NCBI RefSeq assembly: GCF_039830095.1
Contig: NZ_CP142435.1
Location: 620,001 to 684,000 of the forward strand
From: Dolosigranulum savutiense
GTDB lineage: Bacteria; Bacillota; Bacilli; Lactobacillales; Carnobacteriaceae_A
Length of the DNA: 64,000 bases
Reading direction: 5' to 3'
Position numbers and translations under genes: made by a program. Every line of letters starts with the position of its first letter. Positions within the stretch are counted from its first letter, which is position 1. Under the pieces are notes generated by a model. That model worked only from the letters and a program-made list of their open reading frames with translations, ran no database searches and had not been told where the DNA came from. Shown piece by piece: positions 34,934 through 43,199 of this stretch.

Positions 34934-35323
34934 TTAAAAATTAACACCAGCCTGTAAAATCACATTAGCATATGGAGTGGCTTCCCCCGTTCTAATAATA
35001 GCTTTAGCTACGTTTGATTGTTTTTTCAATTCTTCATGAGAGACATAATTAATATTATTGATACTATTATTAATTATATTTTCTAACTGTTCATTATGTT
35101 CTGTTATTTCATTAGCAATGACAGCATGTTCAACATACATATTTTCCAAAATAACTTCAAAAACCTCTGAAAAGCTAGGACTTCCTAATTTTAAAGCTAA
35201 GTCAATTTTTTTTACATGATCTGGTATTGGCAAACCACAATCTGCTATTATAATCTGATCAGTATGTCCAAGATCAGCTAATACTTTACTGATCGAACTA
35301 TTTAAAATCCCATGTTTTTTCAT
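34934..35323 (-). CDS. rbsD: D-ribose pyranase
   Basis: 129 residues with the family start MKKHGILNSSISKVLADLGH, catalytic His20, and CGLPIP. It interconverts pyranose and furanose forms of ribose so that RbsK can act. Its start overlaps the rbsK 3' end by 26 bases, indicating coupling. Confidence 0.96.
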   Translation of the reverse strand: MKKHGILNSSISKVLADLGHTDQIIIADCGLPIPDHVKKIDLALKLGSPSFSEVFEVILENMYVEHAVIANEITEHNEQLENIINNSINNINYVSHEELKKQSNVAKAIIRTGEATPYANVILQAGVNF

Positions 35324-36206
35324 ACGTATTTCTCTCCTTCATTACACTTAAAGTGGGGCTCCCTGTTTGTGCTCCAAGTTTTTCAATCGATATAGAGGCA
35401 GCTAAGTTAGCAAATTTTATAGCTTGTTCTAATGAAAAGTCATTAACTATTGCTATTGATAAAGCACCATTAAATGTATCTCCTGCTCCAGTCGTATCAA
35501 CAATCTCTTCCGGTTCAATTGGATCTACCTTTACTATATTGTTACCATTATGATATATCACACCTTCAGACCCTAAAGTAACTATTAGTTTATTCGGATA
35601 TTCTTTAAGTACTGATTTAATATCTTTATTTGGAAAGAGAACTTCACATTCTGTTTCATTTGGAGTTAAATATGTTACTTGATCAATAAGTGCTCGGTCT
35701 ATTTTTCTAGCTGGAGCTGGATTTAATAATATAGGGACTCCTGCTTTCTGACAGAGATTAATAACATACTCAACTGTTTTTTCTGGTATTTCATTCTGAA
35801 TCACTATTAAATCTGATTCCAAGATAATTTGTTTTGAACTATGAATAATTTCTTCTGACACTTTACTATTGGCACCAGGAATATAAATAATATTATTATC
35901 CTGCTCAGCTAGCGTGATCAACGCAGAACCTGAATTTATATCTGTAACCCGTTCCACATTGTCAGCATCTATCCCATTTTCTGTTAGGTTATTAATTAAC
36001 GCCTCTGCAAATCGATCTGACCCAACAGCTCCAATCATTGAAACAGTTCCACCTAGTTTTGATATAGCAACTGCTTGATTAGCCCCTTTCCCACCAAATC
36101 CAGTGTCAAATGAAAATCCAGTTATCGTTTCACCTTTTTGTGGAAACCTCGGCGCTGTTGCAAAAAAATCCGTTGAAATACTTCCGATTACAGTAATTCT
36201 CTTCAT
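35298..36206 (-). CDS. rbsK: Ribokinase
   Basis: 302 residues from the ATG at 36206 (GGGAGTGAT ahead). PfkB family: GGKGANQAVAISKLGG near the N-terminus and the C-terminal catalytic DTTGAGDTFNGAL with Asp as base. It phosphorylates ribose to ribose-5-phosphate. It is second in the operon after rbsR. Confidence 0.95.
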   Translation of the reverse strand: MKRITVIGSISTDFFATAPRFPQKGETITGFSFDTGFGGKGANQAVAISKLGGTVSMIGAVGSDRFAEALINNLTENGIDADNVERVTDINSGSALITLAEQDNNIIYIPGANSKVSEEIIHSSKQIILESDLIVIQNEIPEKTVEYVINLCQKAGVPILLNPAPARKIDRALIDQVTYLTPNETECEVLFPNKDIKSVLKEYPNKLIVTLGSEGVIYHNGNNIVKVDPIEPEEIVDTTGAGDTFNGALSIAIVNDFSLEQAIKFANLAASISIEKLGAQTGSPTLSVMKERNTYEKTWDFK

Positions 36207-36211
36207 AAATA

Positions 36212-37171
36212 TCACTCCCTAATTGATTCTCGTTTAATTAATTTTGGTTTTAATTTAATATTTTGACTAATAATATTTTTATTCTCAATTATTTTTATAA
36301 GCATCTCAGCTGCTGATTTTCCAATTTTTTCTGCTGGCTGTGCTACTGTAGTAAGTCCTGGTGATGTATACTCCCCGAATGATATTCCGTCATAACCAAC
36401 AACCTGAATATCATTGGGTACTTTTTTATCTCTATTTTGAATCTCTTTCAAAATTGAAAGAGCAAAAATATCATTAGATGATAGAATTGTATCAGCCTGT
36501 GGAAACTTATCTAACACTTCTTTAGCTATTATATTAGCTTTTTCAGGACTATGAGTATGAGTTTCGAAAATATAAACTTCTTTATCACGAAGAACCTCCA
36601 AAGCTCCGTTAAGTCTTTCTTTTGAACTAGGTAACTTATCTGGTCCTTTTAAAATAACTACTCTATGCGCAGAATTTTTTACACTTTTAGCAGCAATTTT
36701 TCCACCGTAGTAATCATCATTTAACACGCTATATACTTTATTCTCAAAAATTCTATCTAAATAAACTCTTGGTATATCTTTCCCTATTTTCTTATTGACA
36801 CCAGTAGCTATTAATAAGCCACTTATATTGTACTGTAGGAAGTATTGAAGATACTGTTCTTCTTTTTTAATATTTTCTGATATATCACCAACTATAAGCA
36901 TGTATCCATGTAAAGATAGGAATTCTTCTGCACCCTTAACAATCATATTAAAATATGGATTAGTAACATCTGGAATGAGCATTCCAATCATTCTCGATGT
37001 TTTCTTATATAATGATCTGGCAACTTCATTCGGTACATAATTCAATTTTTGTATAGCTTCGTTAATACTATGTTGCGCTTCTTTACTTACATAACCACTA
37101 TTATTTATTGATCTAGAAACTGTGGCAACAGAAACATTTGCTTCATTTGCTACATCCTTCATCGTAACCAT
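36212..37171 (-). CDS. rbsR: LacI-family regulator of the ribose operon
   Basis: About 319 residues from the ATG at 37171. The LacI helix-turn-helix (MKDVANEANVSVATVSRSIN) is at the N-terminus, followed by a sugar-binding core like RbsB. It is the first gene of the operon and lies directly behind a near-palindromic operator at the transcription start, so autorepression relieved by ribose or a derivative is likely. The in-frame codons up to 37204 run into the operator and are not used. Confidence 0.93.
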   Translation of the reverse strand: MVTMKDVANEANVSVATVSRSINNSGYVSKEAQHSINEAIQKLNYVPNEVARSLYKKTSRMIGMLIPDVTNPYFNMIVKGAEEFLSLHGYMLIVGDISENIKKEEQYLQYFLQYNISGLLIATGVNKKIGKDIPRVYLDRIFENKVYSVLNDDYYGGKIAAKSVKNSAHRVVILKGPDKLPSSKERLNGALEVLRDKEVYIFETHTHSPEKANIIAKEVLDKFPQADTILSSNDIFALSILKEIQNRDKKVPNDIQVVGYDGISFGEYTSPGLTTVAQPAEKIGKSAAEMLIKIIENKNIISQNIKLKPKLIKRESIRE

Positions 37172-37187
37172 CTTATCTTCACCCCAA

Positions 37188-37238
37188 TGTGTAACCGGTA
37201 TCACACTTTAATAATATCATACGCTTTCATTTTGTCAA
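37188..37238 (-). promoter_or_regulatory. rbs operon promoter, LacI-type operator and possible cre
   Basis: -35 TTGACA (37233-37238), a 16 bp spacer and -10 TATTAT (37211-37216). The operator TGTGATACCGGTTACACA (37188-37205, minus strand) is symmetric at 14 of 18 positions with a central ACCGGT, and covers the transcription start. The spacer holds TGAAAGCGTATGAT, which partly fits a CcpA cre. RbsR binding and cre function are inferred. Confidence 0.8.
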
Positions 37239-37301
37239 GTGTTATTTACAAAATATTTGATTTTTATAGAATACTCGCTATATTTTACTGATAGAATGCC
37301 A

Positions 37302-37335
37302 AAAAACGCCCGACTCGTGTGAGTTGGACGTTTTT
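37302..37335 (-). terminator. Terminator of rplM-rpsI
   Basis: On the minus strand AAAAACG, CAACTC, a short loop, GAGTCGGGCG and TTTTT form a stem around 37303-37334. It lies ~19 bp past the rpsI stop and has T-runs on both sides. Confidence 0.85.
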
Positions 37336-37353
37336 GTAGTATATAATTGTAAA

Positions 37354-37746
37354 TTAACGTTTTGAGAATTGTGGTGATTTACGCGCTTTTTTGCGACCTG
37401 GTTTCATACGTTCTTTCATACGTGAGTCACGTGTGAGGAGTCCAGCTGCTTTAAGTGGTCCGCGGAAGTCTGGGTCTACTTCGAGGAGTGCACGAGCAAT
37501 TCCGTGACGAACTGCACCTGCTTGTCCTGCGTAGCCGCCTCCTTGAACTTTTACGCGAACGTCATAACTACCTTTTGTGTCTGTTGTTTCGAATGGTTGG
37601 TTAACAATCAGACGGTGGTGGTCATAGTTCAAGTATTCATTGATATCTTTCCCATTAATTGTGATCGTACCAGAACCTGGCTCTAGAATAACACGAGCTG
37701 TTGAGTTCTTACGACGACCTGTTCCAAAATATTGTACTTTAGCCAA
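37354..37746 (-). CDS. rpsI: 30S ribosomal protein S9
   Basis: 130 residues with the S9 patterns [33 protein letters not shown] and the basic terminal [12 protein letters not shown] that reaches the P-site tRNA. It follows rplM by 13 bp as usual. Length and ends are normal. Confidence 0.98.
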   Translation of the reverse strand: MAKVQYFGTGRRKNSTARVILEPGSGTITINGKDINEYLNYDHHRLIVNQPFETTDTKGSYDVRVKVQGGGYAGQAGAVRHGIARALLEVDPDFRGPLKAAGLLTRDSRMKERMKPGRKKARKSPQFSKR

Positions 37747-37759
37747 TGAAATTCCCTCC

Positions 37760-38203
37760 TTAGATTAAGTTTTTAATGTCGAGTTCTTGTGGCTGTTGTG
37801 CTTGGTGCTTGTGTTCACCATCAGCGTAAACGAATAATTTTTTCGCTTGTTTACGTCCTAATGGTCCACTTGGTAGCATTCCTTTAATTGATAATTCAAC
37901 CAAGCGTTCAGGTTTGCGCTCACGCAATTCACCTGCTGAAATTTGTTTTAAACCACCAGGATATCCTGTGTGACGTGAGTAAATCTTGTCACTTGCTTTG
38001 TTTCCTGTTAATTTCACGTTGCTTGCGTTTAAGATAATAACGTAATCCCCTGTATCAACGTGAGGTGTGTAAGTTGGTTTGTGTTTTCCGCGTAAAATTT
38101 TAGCAACCGCAGCTGACAAACGACCTAATGGAATATCCGTCGCGTCAACTACATGCCACTTACGCTCGATATCGCTCTCTTTTGCCATATAAGTTGTGCG
38201 CAT
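37760..38203 (-). CDS. rplM: 50S ribosomal protein L13
   Basis: 147 residues starting [20 protein letters not shown], with the L13 motif [10 protein letters not shown]. The ATG at 38203 has TTGGAGGAA ahead. In most Lactobacillales it follows truA; here truA is 22 kb away, so the usual block is split, and rplM has its own promoter and structured leader. Confidence 0.98.
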   Translation of the reverse strand: MRTTYMAKESDIERKWHVVDATDIPLGRLSAAVAKILRGKHKPTYTPHVDTGDYVIILNASNVKLTGNKASDKIYSRHTGYPGGLKQISAGELRERKPERLVELSIKGMLPSGPLGRKQAKKLFVYADGEHKHQAQQPQELDIKNLI

Positions 38204-38314
38204 GTTTGTTTCCTCCAATTATAATTAGTTTATTCAGTCTAAATCTGTTATTCAGCTTTTCCTAACTCTGTCCCACCAGAATTAAAAAAAGATCATCATT
38301 AAATATTAGCCGTC

Positions 38315-38367
38315 ATTGTTTACAATAGCATAATAAGTTCCGGGGCTTACCATGTGGGGTAAACAAT
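38315..38367 (-). ncRNA. Structured leader of the rplM-rpsI mRNA (L13-leader-like)
   Basis: In the 5' leader between promoter and rplM, ATTGTTTAC (38359-38367, minus) pairs perfectly with GTAAACAAT (38315-38323). The pair encloses a 35-base apical region containing GGTAAGCCCCGG. Firmicute rplM leaders are known to fold for autoregulation by L13; the class match here is by position and shape only. Confidence 0.6.
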
Positions 38368-38377
38368 ACCATTTATT

Positions 38378-38406
38378 ATCTTACCAAGTCTATCCCTTGA
38401 TGTCAA
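38378..38406 (-). promoter_or_regulatory. Promoter of rplM-rpsI
   Basis: -35 TTGACA (38401-38406), a 17 bp spacer and -10 TAAGAT (38378-38383). This is a strong consensus promoter ~175 bp upstream of rplM, leaving a long structured leader. Confidence 0.8.
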
Positions 38407-38566
38407 GGAGTTAAAGAGAAGTTTTTAGCCAGAATTTTGATGTGTTTCAAAAATACATTTTTGAATATAAAAATGGGGTTTTCATATCAAATTCACGCCA
38501 TAATCATCTTTTTTTCTCTTAAAATGAGTGAAAATTATCGCTGTGCTATATTGCCAAGAAAAAATT

Positions 38567-38575
38567 TGATACAAT
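38567..38575 (+). promoter_or_regulatory. Extended -10 element ahead of the flavin oxidoreductase gene
   Basis: TGATACAAT (TG-N-TACAAT) lies 45 bp upstream of the ATG at 38620. No good -35 is seen at the usual distance, which is tolerable for an extended -10. Confidence 0.45.
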
Positions 38576-38619
38576 AATGGTTGTGATCACATAGATTGAT
38601 AGATTGGGAAGGAGCATTT

Positions 38620-39816
38620 ATGACTGAAACGACTTATTCTAAGCTGTTTAAACCGGTAACTTTACCGAACGGAATCGTTCTACCTAACCGTTTCTGTATG
38701 TGTCCGGTCACCACCAATTCCTCGACGCGAGAAGGATTCGTCACACAAGAAGATATTGATTATGCTCGACGCCGTAGTCACTCAGCTCCACTGCAAGTAA
38801 CGAGTGCCGCTTATATCGAGCCTTATGGTCAACTGTTTGAGTTTTCATTTAGTATTGACGATGATCGCTCAATTCCTGGCCTGACGAAATTGGCTGAAGC
38901 AATGCAACAAGATGGAGCTCACGGTATCATCCAACTTGCACATGCGGGCCGATTCTCTACTCAAGCCATCAAAGATTATGGCGTGTCTTATGGACCAAGT
39001 GCAATGGAGTTGAAGACACCGATCCCTCACCAAGTACTCGCAATGAGTGAACGAAAGATTAGACATGTCATCCAAGCTTACGGTGACGCTACGAGACGGG
39101 CAATTAAGGCCGGCTTTAGTGGCGTTGAAATCTCAATGGCCCAGCGATTGTTACCCCAAACATTCTTCTCCACCTTCTCCAACAAGCGTGATGATCAATA
39201 TGGCACGGATTCGTTGGAGAACCGTGCGCGGTTAACACTGGAAATCTTTGAAGAAGTTCAGCGGGTTATCGATGAAGAAGCCCCTGATAATTTCATTTTA
39301 GGCTTCCGCGGCACCCCTGAGGAAACACGGGGAGATGAAGTAGGCTACAGCATTGAAGAATACTTAACCTTATTAGACTGGGTTTTAGAGATAGCCAATG
39401 TCCAGTATTTTGCTGTTGCTAGCTGGGGGAAAAATATTTATCTCAATAAAGTTCGCTCTCAAGGAAACTATCACGGCCAATACGTCAATGAAGTTGTGCA
39501 ACATCACTTATCAGGGCGTACAGTTACCATGGCGACGGGTGGTATTAATTCACCATACAAAGCACTCGAAGCGCTCGAAAATGGGGATATGGTTGGTCTC
39601 TCTAGTGTATTCGTCACTGAGCCCGATTTTGTCACAAAAATTGAAGACGGACGAGCAGAAGACATTGACTTAGGGATTGACTTAGACAACATAGATGAAT
39701 TAGCTATCCCACAAGCCGCCTTCAAAGACTTAATTAAATTAATGGATCTCGGACAATCCCTGTCCAAAGACACAACATCCACCCTAAAAGAACTCGAAAA
39801 AAATTATACAAAATAA
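38620..39816 (+). CDS. Old Yellow Enzyme-family flavin oxidoreductase with altered active site
   Basis: 398 residues from the ATG at 38620 (GGAAGGAG ahead). An FMN TIM barrel: LFKPVTLPNGIVLPNRFCMC start, IIQLAHAGR, GFSGVEI, YGTDSLENRARL and MATGGINSP. Typical OYE/YqjM enzymes have a His pair in the IHAAHGYL segment that binds the substrate. Here that segment reads ISMAQRLL, so both His are replaced (Ser and Gln). Fold and cofactor sites look intact but the substrate may be unusual. It is 16 bp upstream of the MetQ-like genes and probably co-transcribed. Confidence 0.82.
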   Translation: MTETTYSKLFKPVTLPNGIVLPNRFCMCPVTTNSSTREGFVTQEDIDYARRRSHSAPLQVTSAAYIEPYGQLFEFSFSIDDDRSIPGLTKLAEAMQQDGAHGIIQLAHAGRFSTQAIKDYGVSYGPSAMELKTPIPHQVLAMSERKIRHVIQAYGDATRRAIKAGFSGVEISMAQRLLPQTFFSTFSNKRDDQYGTDSLENRARLTLEIFEEVQRVIDEEAPDNFILGFRGTPEETRGDEVGYSIEEYLTLLDWVLEIANVQYFAVASWGKNIYLNKVRSQGNYHGQYVNEVVQHHLSGRTVTMATGGINSPYKALEALENGDMVGLSSVFVTEPDFVTKIEDGRAEDIDLGIDLDNIDELAIPQAAFKDLIKLMDLGQSLSKDTTSTLKELEKNYTK

Positions 39817-39832
39817 AGGAGAAATTTTTTAA

Positions 39833-40783
39833 ATGAAACATATAAAAACATTACTGAAAGCAGCTGTACTATTCTTAGTATCATTTATTATTGTTGCTTG
39901 TACGAGCCAAGATGCTGGATCTAAAGATACGGATACAACTACCCAAGATGACACCGCACAAGAAACGACGACAGATAGTGGAGAGCCCACTGTTATTAAA
40001 GTCGGCATGGCTAATGAGCTTACTAAAGCAACTTGGGATGACGTGGGTAAACGTTTATTAGAAAAAGAAAATATTAAGGTAGAAACTCAAGTCTTCAGTG
40101 ATTTCAGCACACCTAACCGTGCACTTAGTGATGGGGACATTGACTTAAATGCTTACCAATACATTTCATTCTTGGCCCAATACAATCAAGATGCCGATAC
40201 TGAATTACGTCCAATCGGTTATGCTTACTTGCCACCACTAGCTATGTTTGCTAAAGAGGGGATTGAATCAATTGATGATATTCCTGAAGGAGCTAAAATT
40301 TCATTCACAGAAGATCCGACGAACACAGATAATACCTTGCTTCAATTAGAAAAAATGGGCTTAATCGAAGTAGAACACAAACCGGGTGAACGTCTAACAA
40401 TTGATGATGTCACTAAAAACCCTAAAAATCTTGAATTTGTTCCGCTAGCAAGCCCAGAGGTGGTTCGTTCATTGCTTACTGGTGATGTGGACTTAATGAT
40501 TACCGGATTATCTATGTCAACAGATGGTGGTCTAGATCCTGAAGATGCTCTCTACATTGAAGATCCCGCTGACACACCTTACTACTACAAAGTTATGATT
40601 GTCTCTCAAGAAGATCGTGTTGATGATGAAGTTCTCCAAAAAGCGGTAGCAGAATTCCAGAGCGAAGAAACTCGACAATTTGTGGAAGAAAACTTCGGTC
40701 AATCCTACTTGCCAGCTTGGACAGAAGGAGAAACACCGCTAGAAGACTATGATAAATATGTTGAAGAGTTTATGAAGAACTAA
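39833..40783 (+). CDS. MetQ/NlpA-family substrate-binding lipoprotein, copy 1
   Basis: 316 residues with a lipoprotein signal (LVSFIIVACTSQ) and a Thr/Asp-rich linker (about residues 25-50). The MetQ fold then follows (VIKVGMANELTKATWDDVGK, DLNAYQYISFLAQYN, GYAYLPPLAMFAKEGI). MetQ proteins bind methionine or its relatives for the MetNI importer. No metN or metI is adjacent. It shares strong similarity with the next gene. Confidence 0.88.
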   Translation: MKHIKTLLKAAVLFLVSFIIVACTSQDAGSKDTDTTTQDDTAQETTTDSGEPTVIKVGMANELTKATWDDVGKRLLEKENIKVETQVFSDFSTPNRALSDGDIDLNAYQYISFLAQYNQDADTELRPIGYAYLPPLAMFAKEGIESIDDIPEGAKISFTEDPTNTDNTLLQLEKMGLIEVEHKPGERLTIDDVTKNPKNLEFVPLASPEVVRSLLTGDVDLMITGLSMSTDGGLDPEDALYIEDPADTPYYYKVMIVSQEDRVDDEVLQKAVAEFQSEETRQFVEENFGQSYLPAWTEGETPLEDYDKYVEEFMKN

Positions 40784-40805
40784 CAATTAGTTAAAGGAGA
40801 ATTCA

Positions 40806-41735
40806 ATGAAACAATTGAAAGTTTTTTTCAGAGCATCACTGCTACTATTAGTATCGTTTATCATCGTAGCGTGTGGAAACCAAGACTCTAGTAATGCATC
40901 CACAACTAACCAAGATGTTGTAACTAATGATGAGGAGCCAACTGTTGTCAAAGTCGGTATGGGAACTGAAGATGGTCGCATCATGTGGGAAGAAATTGGA
41001 GAACGTCTATTAGAGCACGAAAATATTAAAATAGAACCCGTTGTTATTAACGACTTTTATCAACTCAATCGTGCACTAAGTGACGGAGATATTGATATGA
41101 ATCTTTATCAATATATATCTTTCCTCGCTCAGTACAACGAAGATGCTGGAACAGAATTACGTCCAATTGGATATGGTTCTATTCCACCAATTGCCATTTT
41201 TGCTGATCCATCAATTCAGTCGATTGATGACATTCCAGACGGTGCTCGTGTATCATTTACGGATGACCCGGTTAATATTGACAACTCATTAATTCAATTA
41301 AAAACGGCCGGCTTAATTGAAGTTGAAGAAGTTGAAGGAGAACGACTAAGTATTGACAAAATCACTAACAATCCGAAAAACTTAGAATTTATTCCACTTG
41401 AAGGCCCTGAAGTTGCTCGTTCATTAGCAACAGGTGATGTGGACGTGATGATCACCGGTCTTTCGATGGCTAATGATGCTGGATTCAAACCAGAAGATGC
41501 ACTTTATATTGAAGATACTGACAAAACACCTTATTACTACCAAGTTATGATGGTTACAAATAAAGATCGGGTAGATGATGAAGTGCTCAAAACAGTTGTT
41601 GACTACTATCAATCAGAAGAAACTGTGAAATCCGAAAAAGCTCGTCGTGGTGATGCATATGTTCCCGCATGGCATGAAGGAGAAACACCGCTAGAAGACT
41701 ATGATAAATACGTTGAAGAGTTTATGAAGAACTAA
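40806..41735 (+). CDS. MetQ/NlpA-family substrate-binding lipoprotein, copy 2
   Basis: 309 residues, a tandem paralogue of the previous gene, with the same signal (VSFIIVACGNQ) and an identical C-terminus (GETPLEDYDKYVEEFMKN). Differences cluster in the ligand region (TEDGRIMWEEIGERLL against NELTKATWDDVGKRLL), suggesting separate ligands. AAAGGAG precedes the ATG and a strong terminator follows. No cognate ATPase or permease is nearby. Confidence 0.88.
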   Translation: MKQLKVFFRASLLLLVSFIIVACGNQDSSNASTTNQDVVTNDEEPTVVKVGMGTEDGRIMWEEIGERLLEHENIKIEPVVINDFYQLNRALSDGDIDMNLYQYISFLAQYNEDAGTELRPIGYGSIPPIAIFADPSIQSIDDIPDGARVSFTDDPVNIDNSLIQLKTAGLIEVEEVEGERLSIDKITNNPKNLEFIPLEGPEVARSLATGDVDVMITGLSMANDAGFKPEDALYIEDTDKTPYYYQVMMVTNKDRVDDEVLKTVVDYYQSEETVKSEKARRGDAYVPAWHEGETPLEDYDKYVEEFMKN

Positions 41736-41754
41736 TTTTTTTGTTTTCAATTTA

Positions 41755-41794
41755 AAAATCCCAATCTAGTATTGTTGCTAGATTGGGATTTTTT
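41755..41794 (+). terminator. Terminator after the MetQ-like pair
   Basis: AATCCCAATCTAG (41757-41769) pairs with CTAGATTGGGATT (41778-41790), followed by TTTT. The stem is 13 bp. Confidence 0.92.
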
Positions 41795-41903
41795 GAATTT
41801 AGATTGGTTAGCTTATCAGTAAGCTCATCGTCATCATCTTTAACAATCTTTAGAGCTAACTGACGCAAGCTATCGCTTGGTTAAGGGCTAACGCCCTATT
41901 TCT

Positions 41904-41953
41904 TAAGTTCTATTTACTTTTATTTTTGAAACAATAAAAGTAGATAGAACTTA
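41904..41953. repeat. Inverted repeat with 20 bp arms at the 3' end of a small ORF
   Basis: TAAGTTCTATTTACTTTTAT (41904-41923) and ATAAAAGTAGATAGAACTTA (41934-41953) pair at 19 of 20 positions around a 10-base loop. It overlaps the last ~14 codons of the ORF at 41910. Two short hairpins (AAGC/GCTT and AGGGC/GCCCT) lie at 41871-41897. Confidence 0.75.
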
Positions 41954-42086
41954 TTAAATAATAAAACATTATTAAAGTCGCCGTTGTTTCAAATCCAGCA
42001 AAATTATTTTTAGCAATTAAAAAATGCCATACTAAGCTAGCTATTAAAATAACTAATGGAAAATCTACAAAAATTTTTTTCCCCAC
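41910..42086 (-). CDS. Small two-pass membrane protein, unknown
   Basis: 58 residues from a GTG at 42086 with GAGGTG seven bases ahead: MGKKIFVDFPLVILIASLVW, then a second hydrophobic segment (TLIMFYYLISSIYFYCF) and a basic end. It is too short for a default gene search. A TTGACA-17-TAATTT promoter lies 80 bp upstream. The 3' end doubles as one arm of a long inverted repeat. I recognise no family. Confidence 0.5.
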   Translation of the reverse strand: MGKKIFVDFPLVILIASLVWHFLIAKNNFAGFETTATLIMFYYLISSIYFYCFKNKSK

Positions 42087-42167
42087 TTATACACACCTCA
42101 CAGAATAATACGCTAAAGAATGTTCTATAATTTCCATTCCTTAAATTTTTATAGTACCCTTATGTTA

Positions 42168-42196
42168 AAATTAACATTTTTTGTTAGCGTTGTCAA
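42168..42196 (-). promoter_or_regulatory. Candidate promoter of the small membrane-protein ORF
   Basis: -35 TTGACA (42191-42196), a 17 bp spacer and -10 TAATTT (42168-42173) on the minus strand. The rest of 42087-42272 shows no coding sequence. Confidence 0.5.
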
Positions 42197-42272
42197 TGCT
42201 GGAAGTATAATAATTTCTTTGTTCCTATTTCAATTTTACCCGTTCTATTTGATATCGTTGAACTTTTAATTA

Positions 42273-43199
42273 TTATATGCGCTCTTTCGCTTCATGGTAG
42301 CTTGCCATTAACGCTTCGATAATAGTCGCTGCTGGCTGAATGCGGTCAATCATCCCTGCAATCTGACCGGTCATCACACTCCCTCGTTCAACATCATCCT
42401 GCTCTACTGCACGAACATATGATTCATATAACATCGGCCGGATTGCTTCATAATTAGCTCCAGAAAATTCTTTTTTCAAGCAGTCTTGAATAAGTTCATT
42501 CGCAATATTACGCACCGGAAGTCCCCATGATAAACCTGTCAGAGCTGTCGCAACATCATCGGCATCGATAAGCGCCTGCTTATAGCGTTGACCCAGCGCA
42601 CATTCTTCTGCTGTCAGGAATAGCGACCCAATCTGCACCCCGATTGCTCCCAAGGCTTCCATGGCCAATATCGCCTCGCCACTCCCAATGCCGCCCGCTG
42701 CAATAATAGGTAATTCCACTTTTTTTCGTAACTGCTGAATAAGCGGTAAAGTCGCTGTCAAGCCAACATGTCCACCTGCCTCATACCCTTCAGCAATAAT
42801 AGCATCTACACCTAATTTAGCCATTTTAACCGCATGCTTAACTTGAGACACTACCGGTATCACTTTAATCCCTGCTGCTTGTAAATCAGCTGCGAAAGCC
42901 TTCGGTGAGCCTGCTCCGGTGGTTACAGCAGTGACCTTTTCAGTTAATATCACTTCCACTATTTCGGGAATATTATCTTGTTGTAACATTAAATTAACAC
43001 CAAATGGATGCTCAGTTAATGATTTAACTCGCCGAATTTCTTGTCGTAATTCCTCCTTGGTGTATCCAACTGATGTGAGCACCCCAAATCCACCTGCTTC
43101 GCTTACCGCACTAACTAAGGTGCTATCAGAGATCCGAGCCATACCCCCTTGAATAATCGGATATTGTATCCCTAATAGTTCTGTTAACGGCTTAGTCAT
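42273..43199 (-). CDS. FabK/nitronate monooxygenase-family flavoprotein in the beta-oxidation operon (copy 2)
   Basis: 308 residues with the FMN-barrel motifs GIQYPIIQGGMARI, TTGAGSPKAF, EGYEAGGHVG and AAGGIGSGEAI. Its ATG overlaps the thiolase stop by 8 bases with AGGAGG inside the thiolase gene, so it is an integral fourth member of the operon. In Bacillus the fadNA genes are followed by the acyl-CoA dehydrogenase fadE; here this flavoprotein takes that place. It may reduce enoyl-CoA or act on nitronates; its reaction is not known from sequence. Confidence 0.82.
   Translation of the reverse strand: MTKPLTELLGIQYPIIQGGMARISDSTLVSAVSEAGGFGVLTSVGYTKEELRQEIRRVKSLTEHPFGVNLMLQQDNIPEIVEVILTEKVTAVTTGAGSPKAFAADLQAAGIKVIPVVSQVKHAVKMAKLGVDAIIAEGYEAGGHVGLTATLPLIQQLRKKVELPIIAAGGIGSGEAILAMEALGAIGVQIGSLFLTAEECALGQRYKQALIDADDVATALTGLSWGLPVRNIANELIQDCLKKEFSGANYEAIRPMLYESYVRAVEQDDVERGSVMTGQIAGMIDRIQPAATIIEALMASYHEAKERI

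Noticed and set aside
39398-39673. 91-codon ORF inside the flavin oxidoreductase gene
   Set aside because: Shadow frame of a real gene with strong motifs in the main frame.
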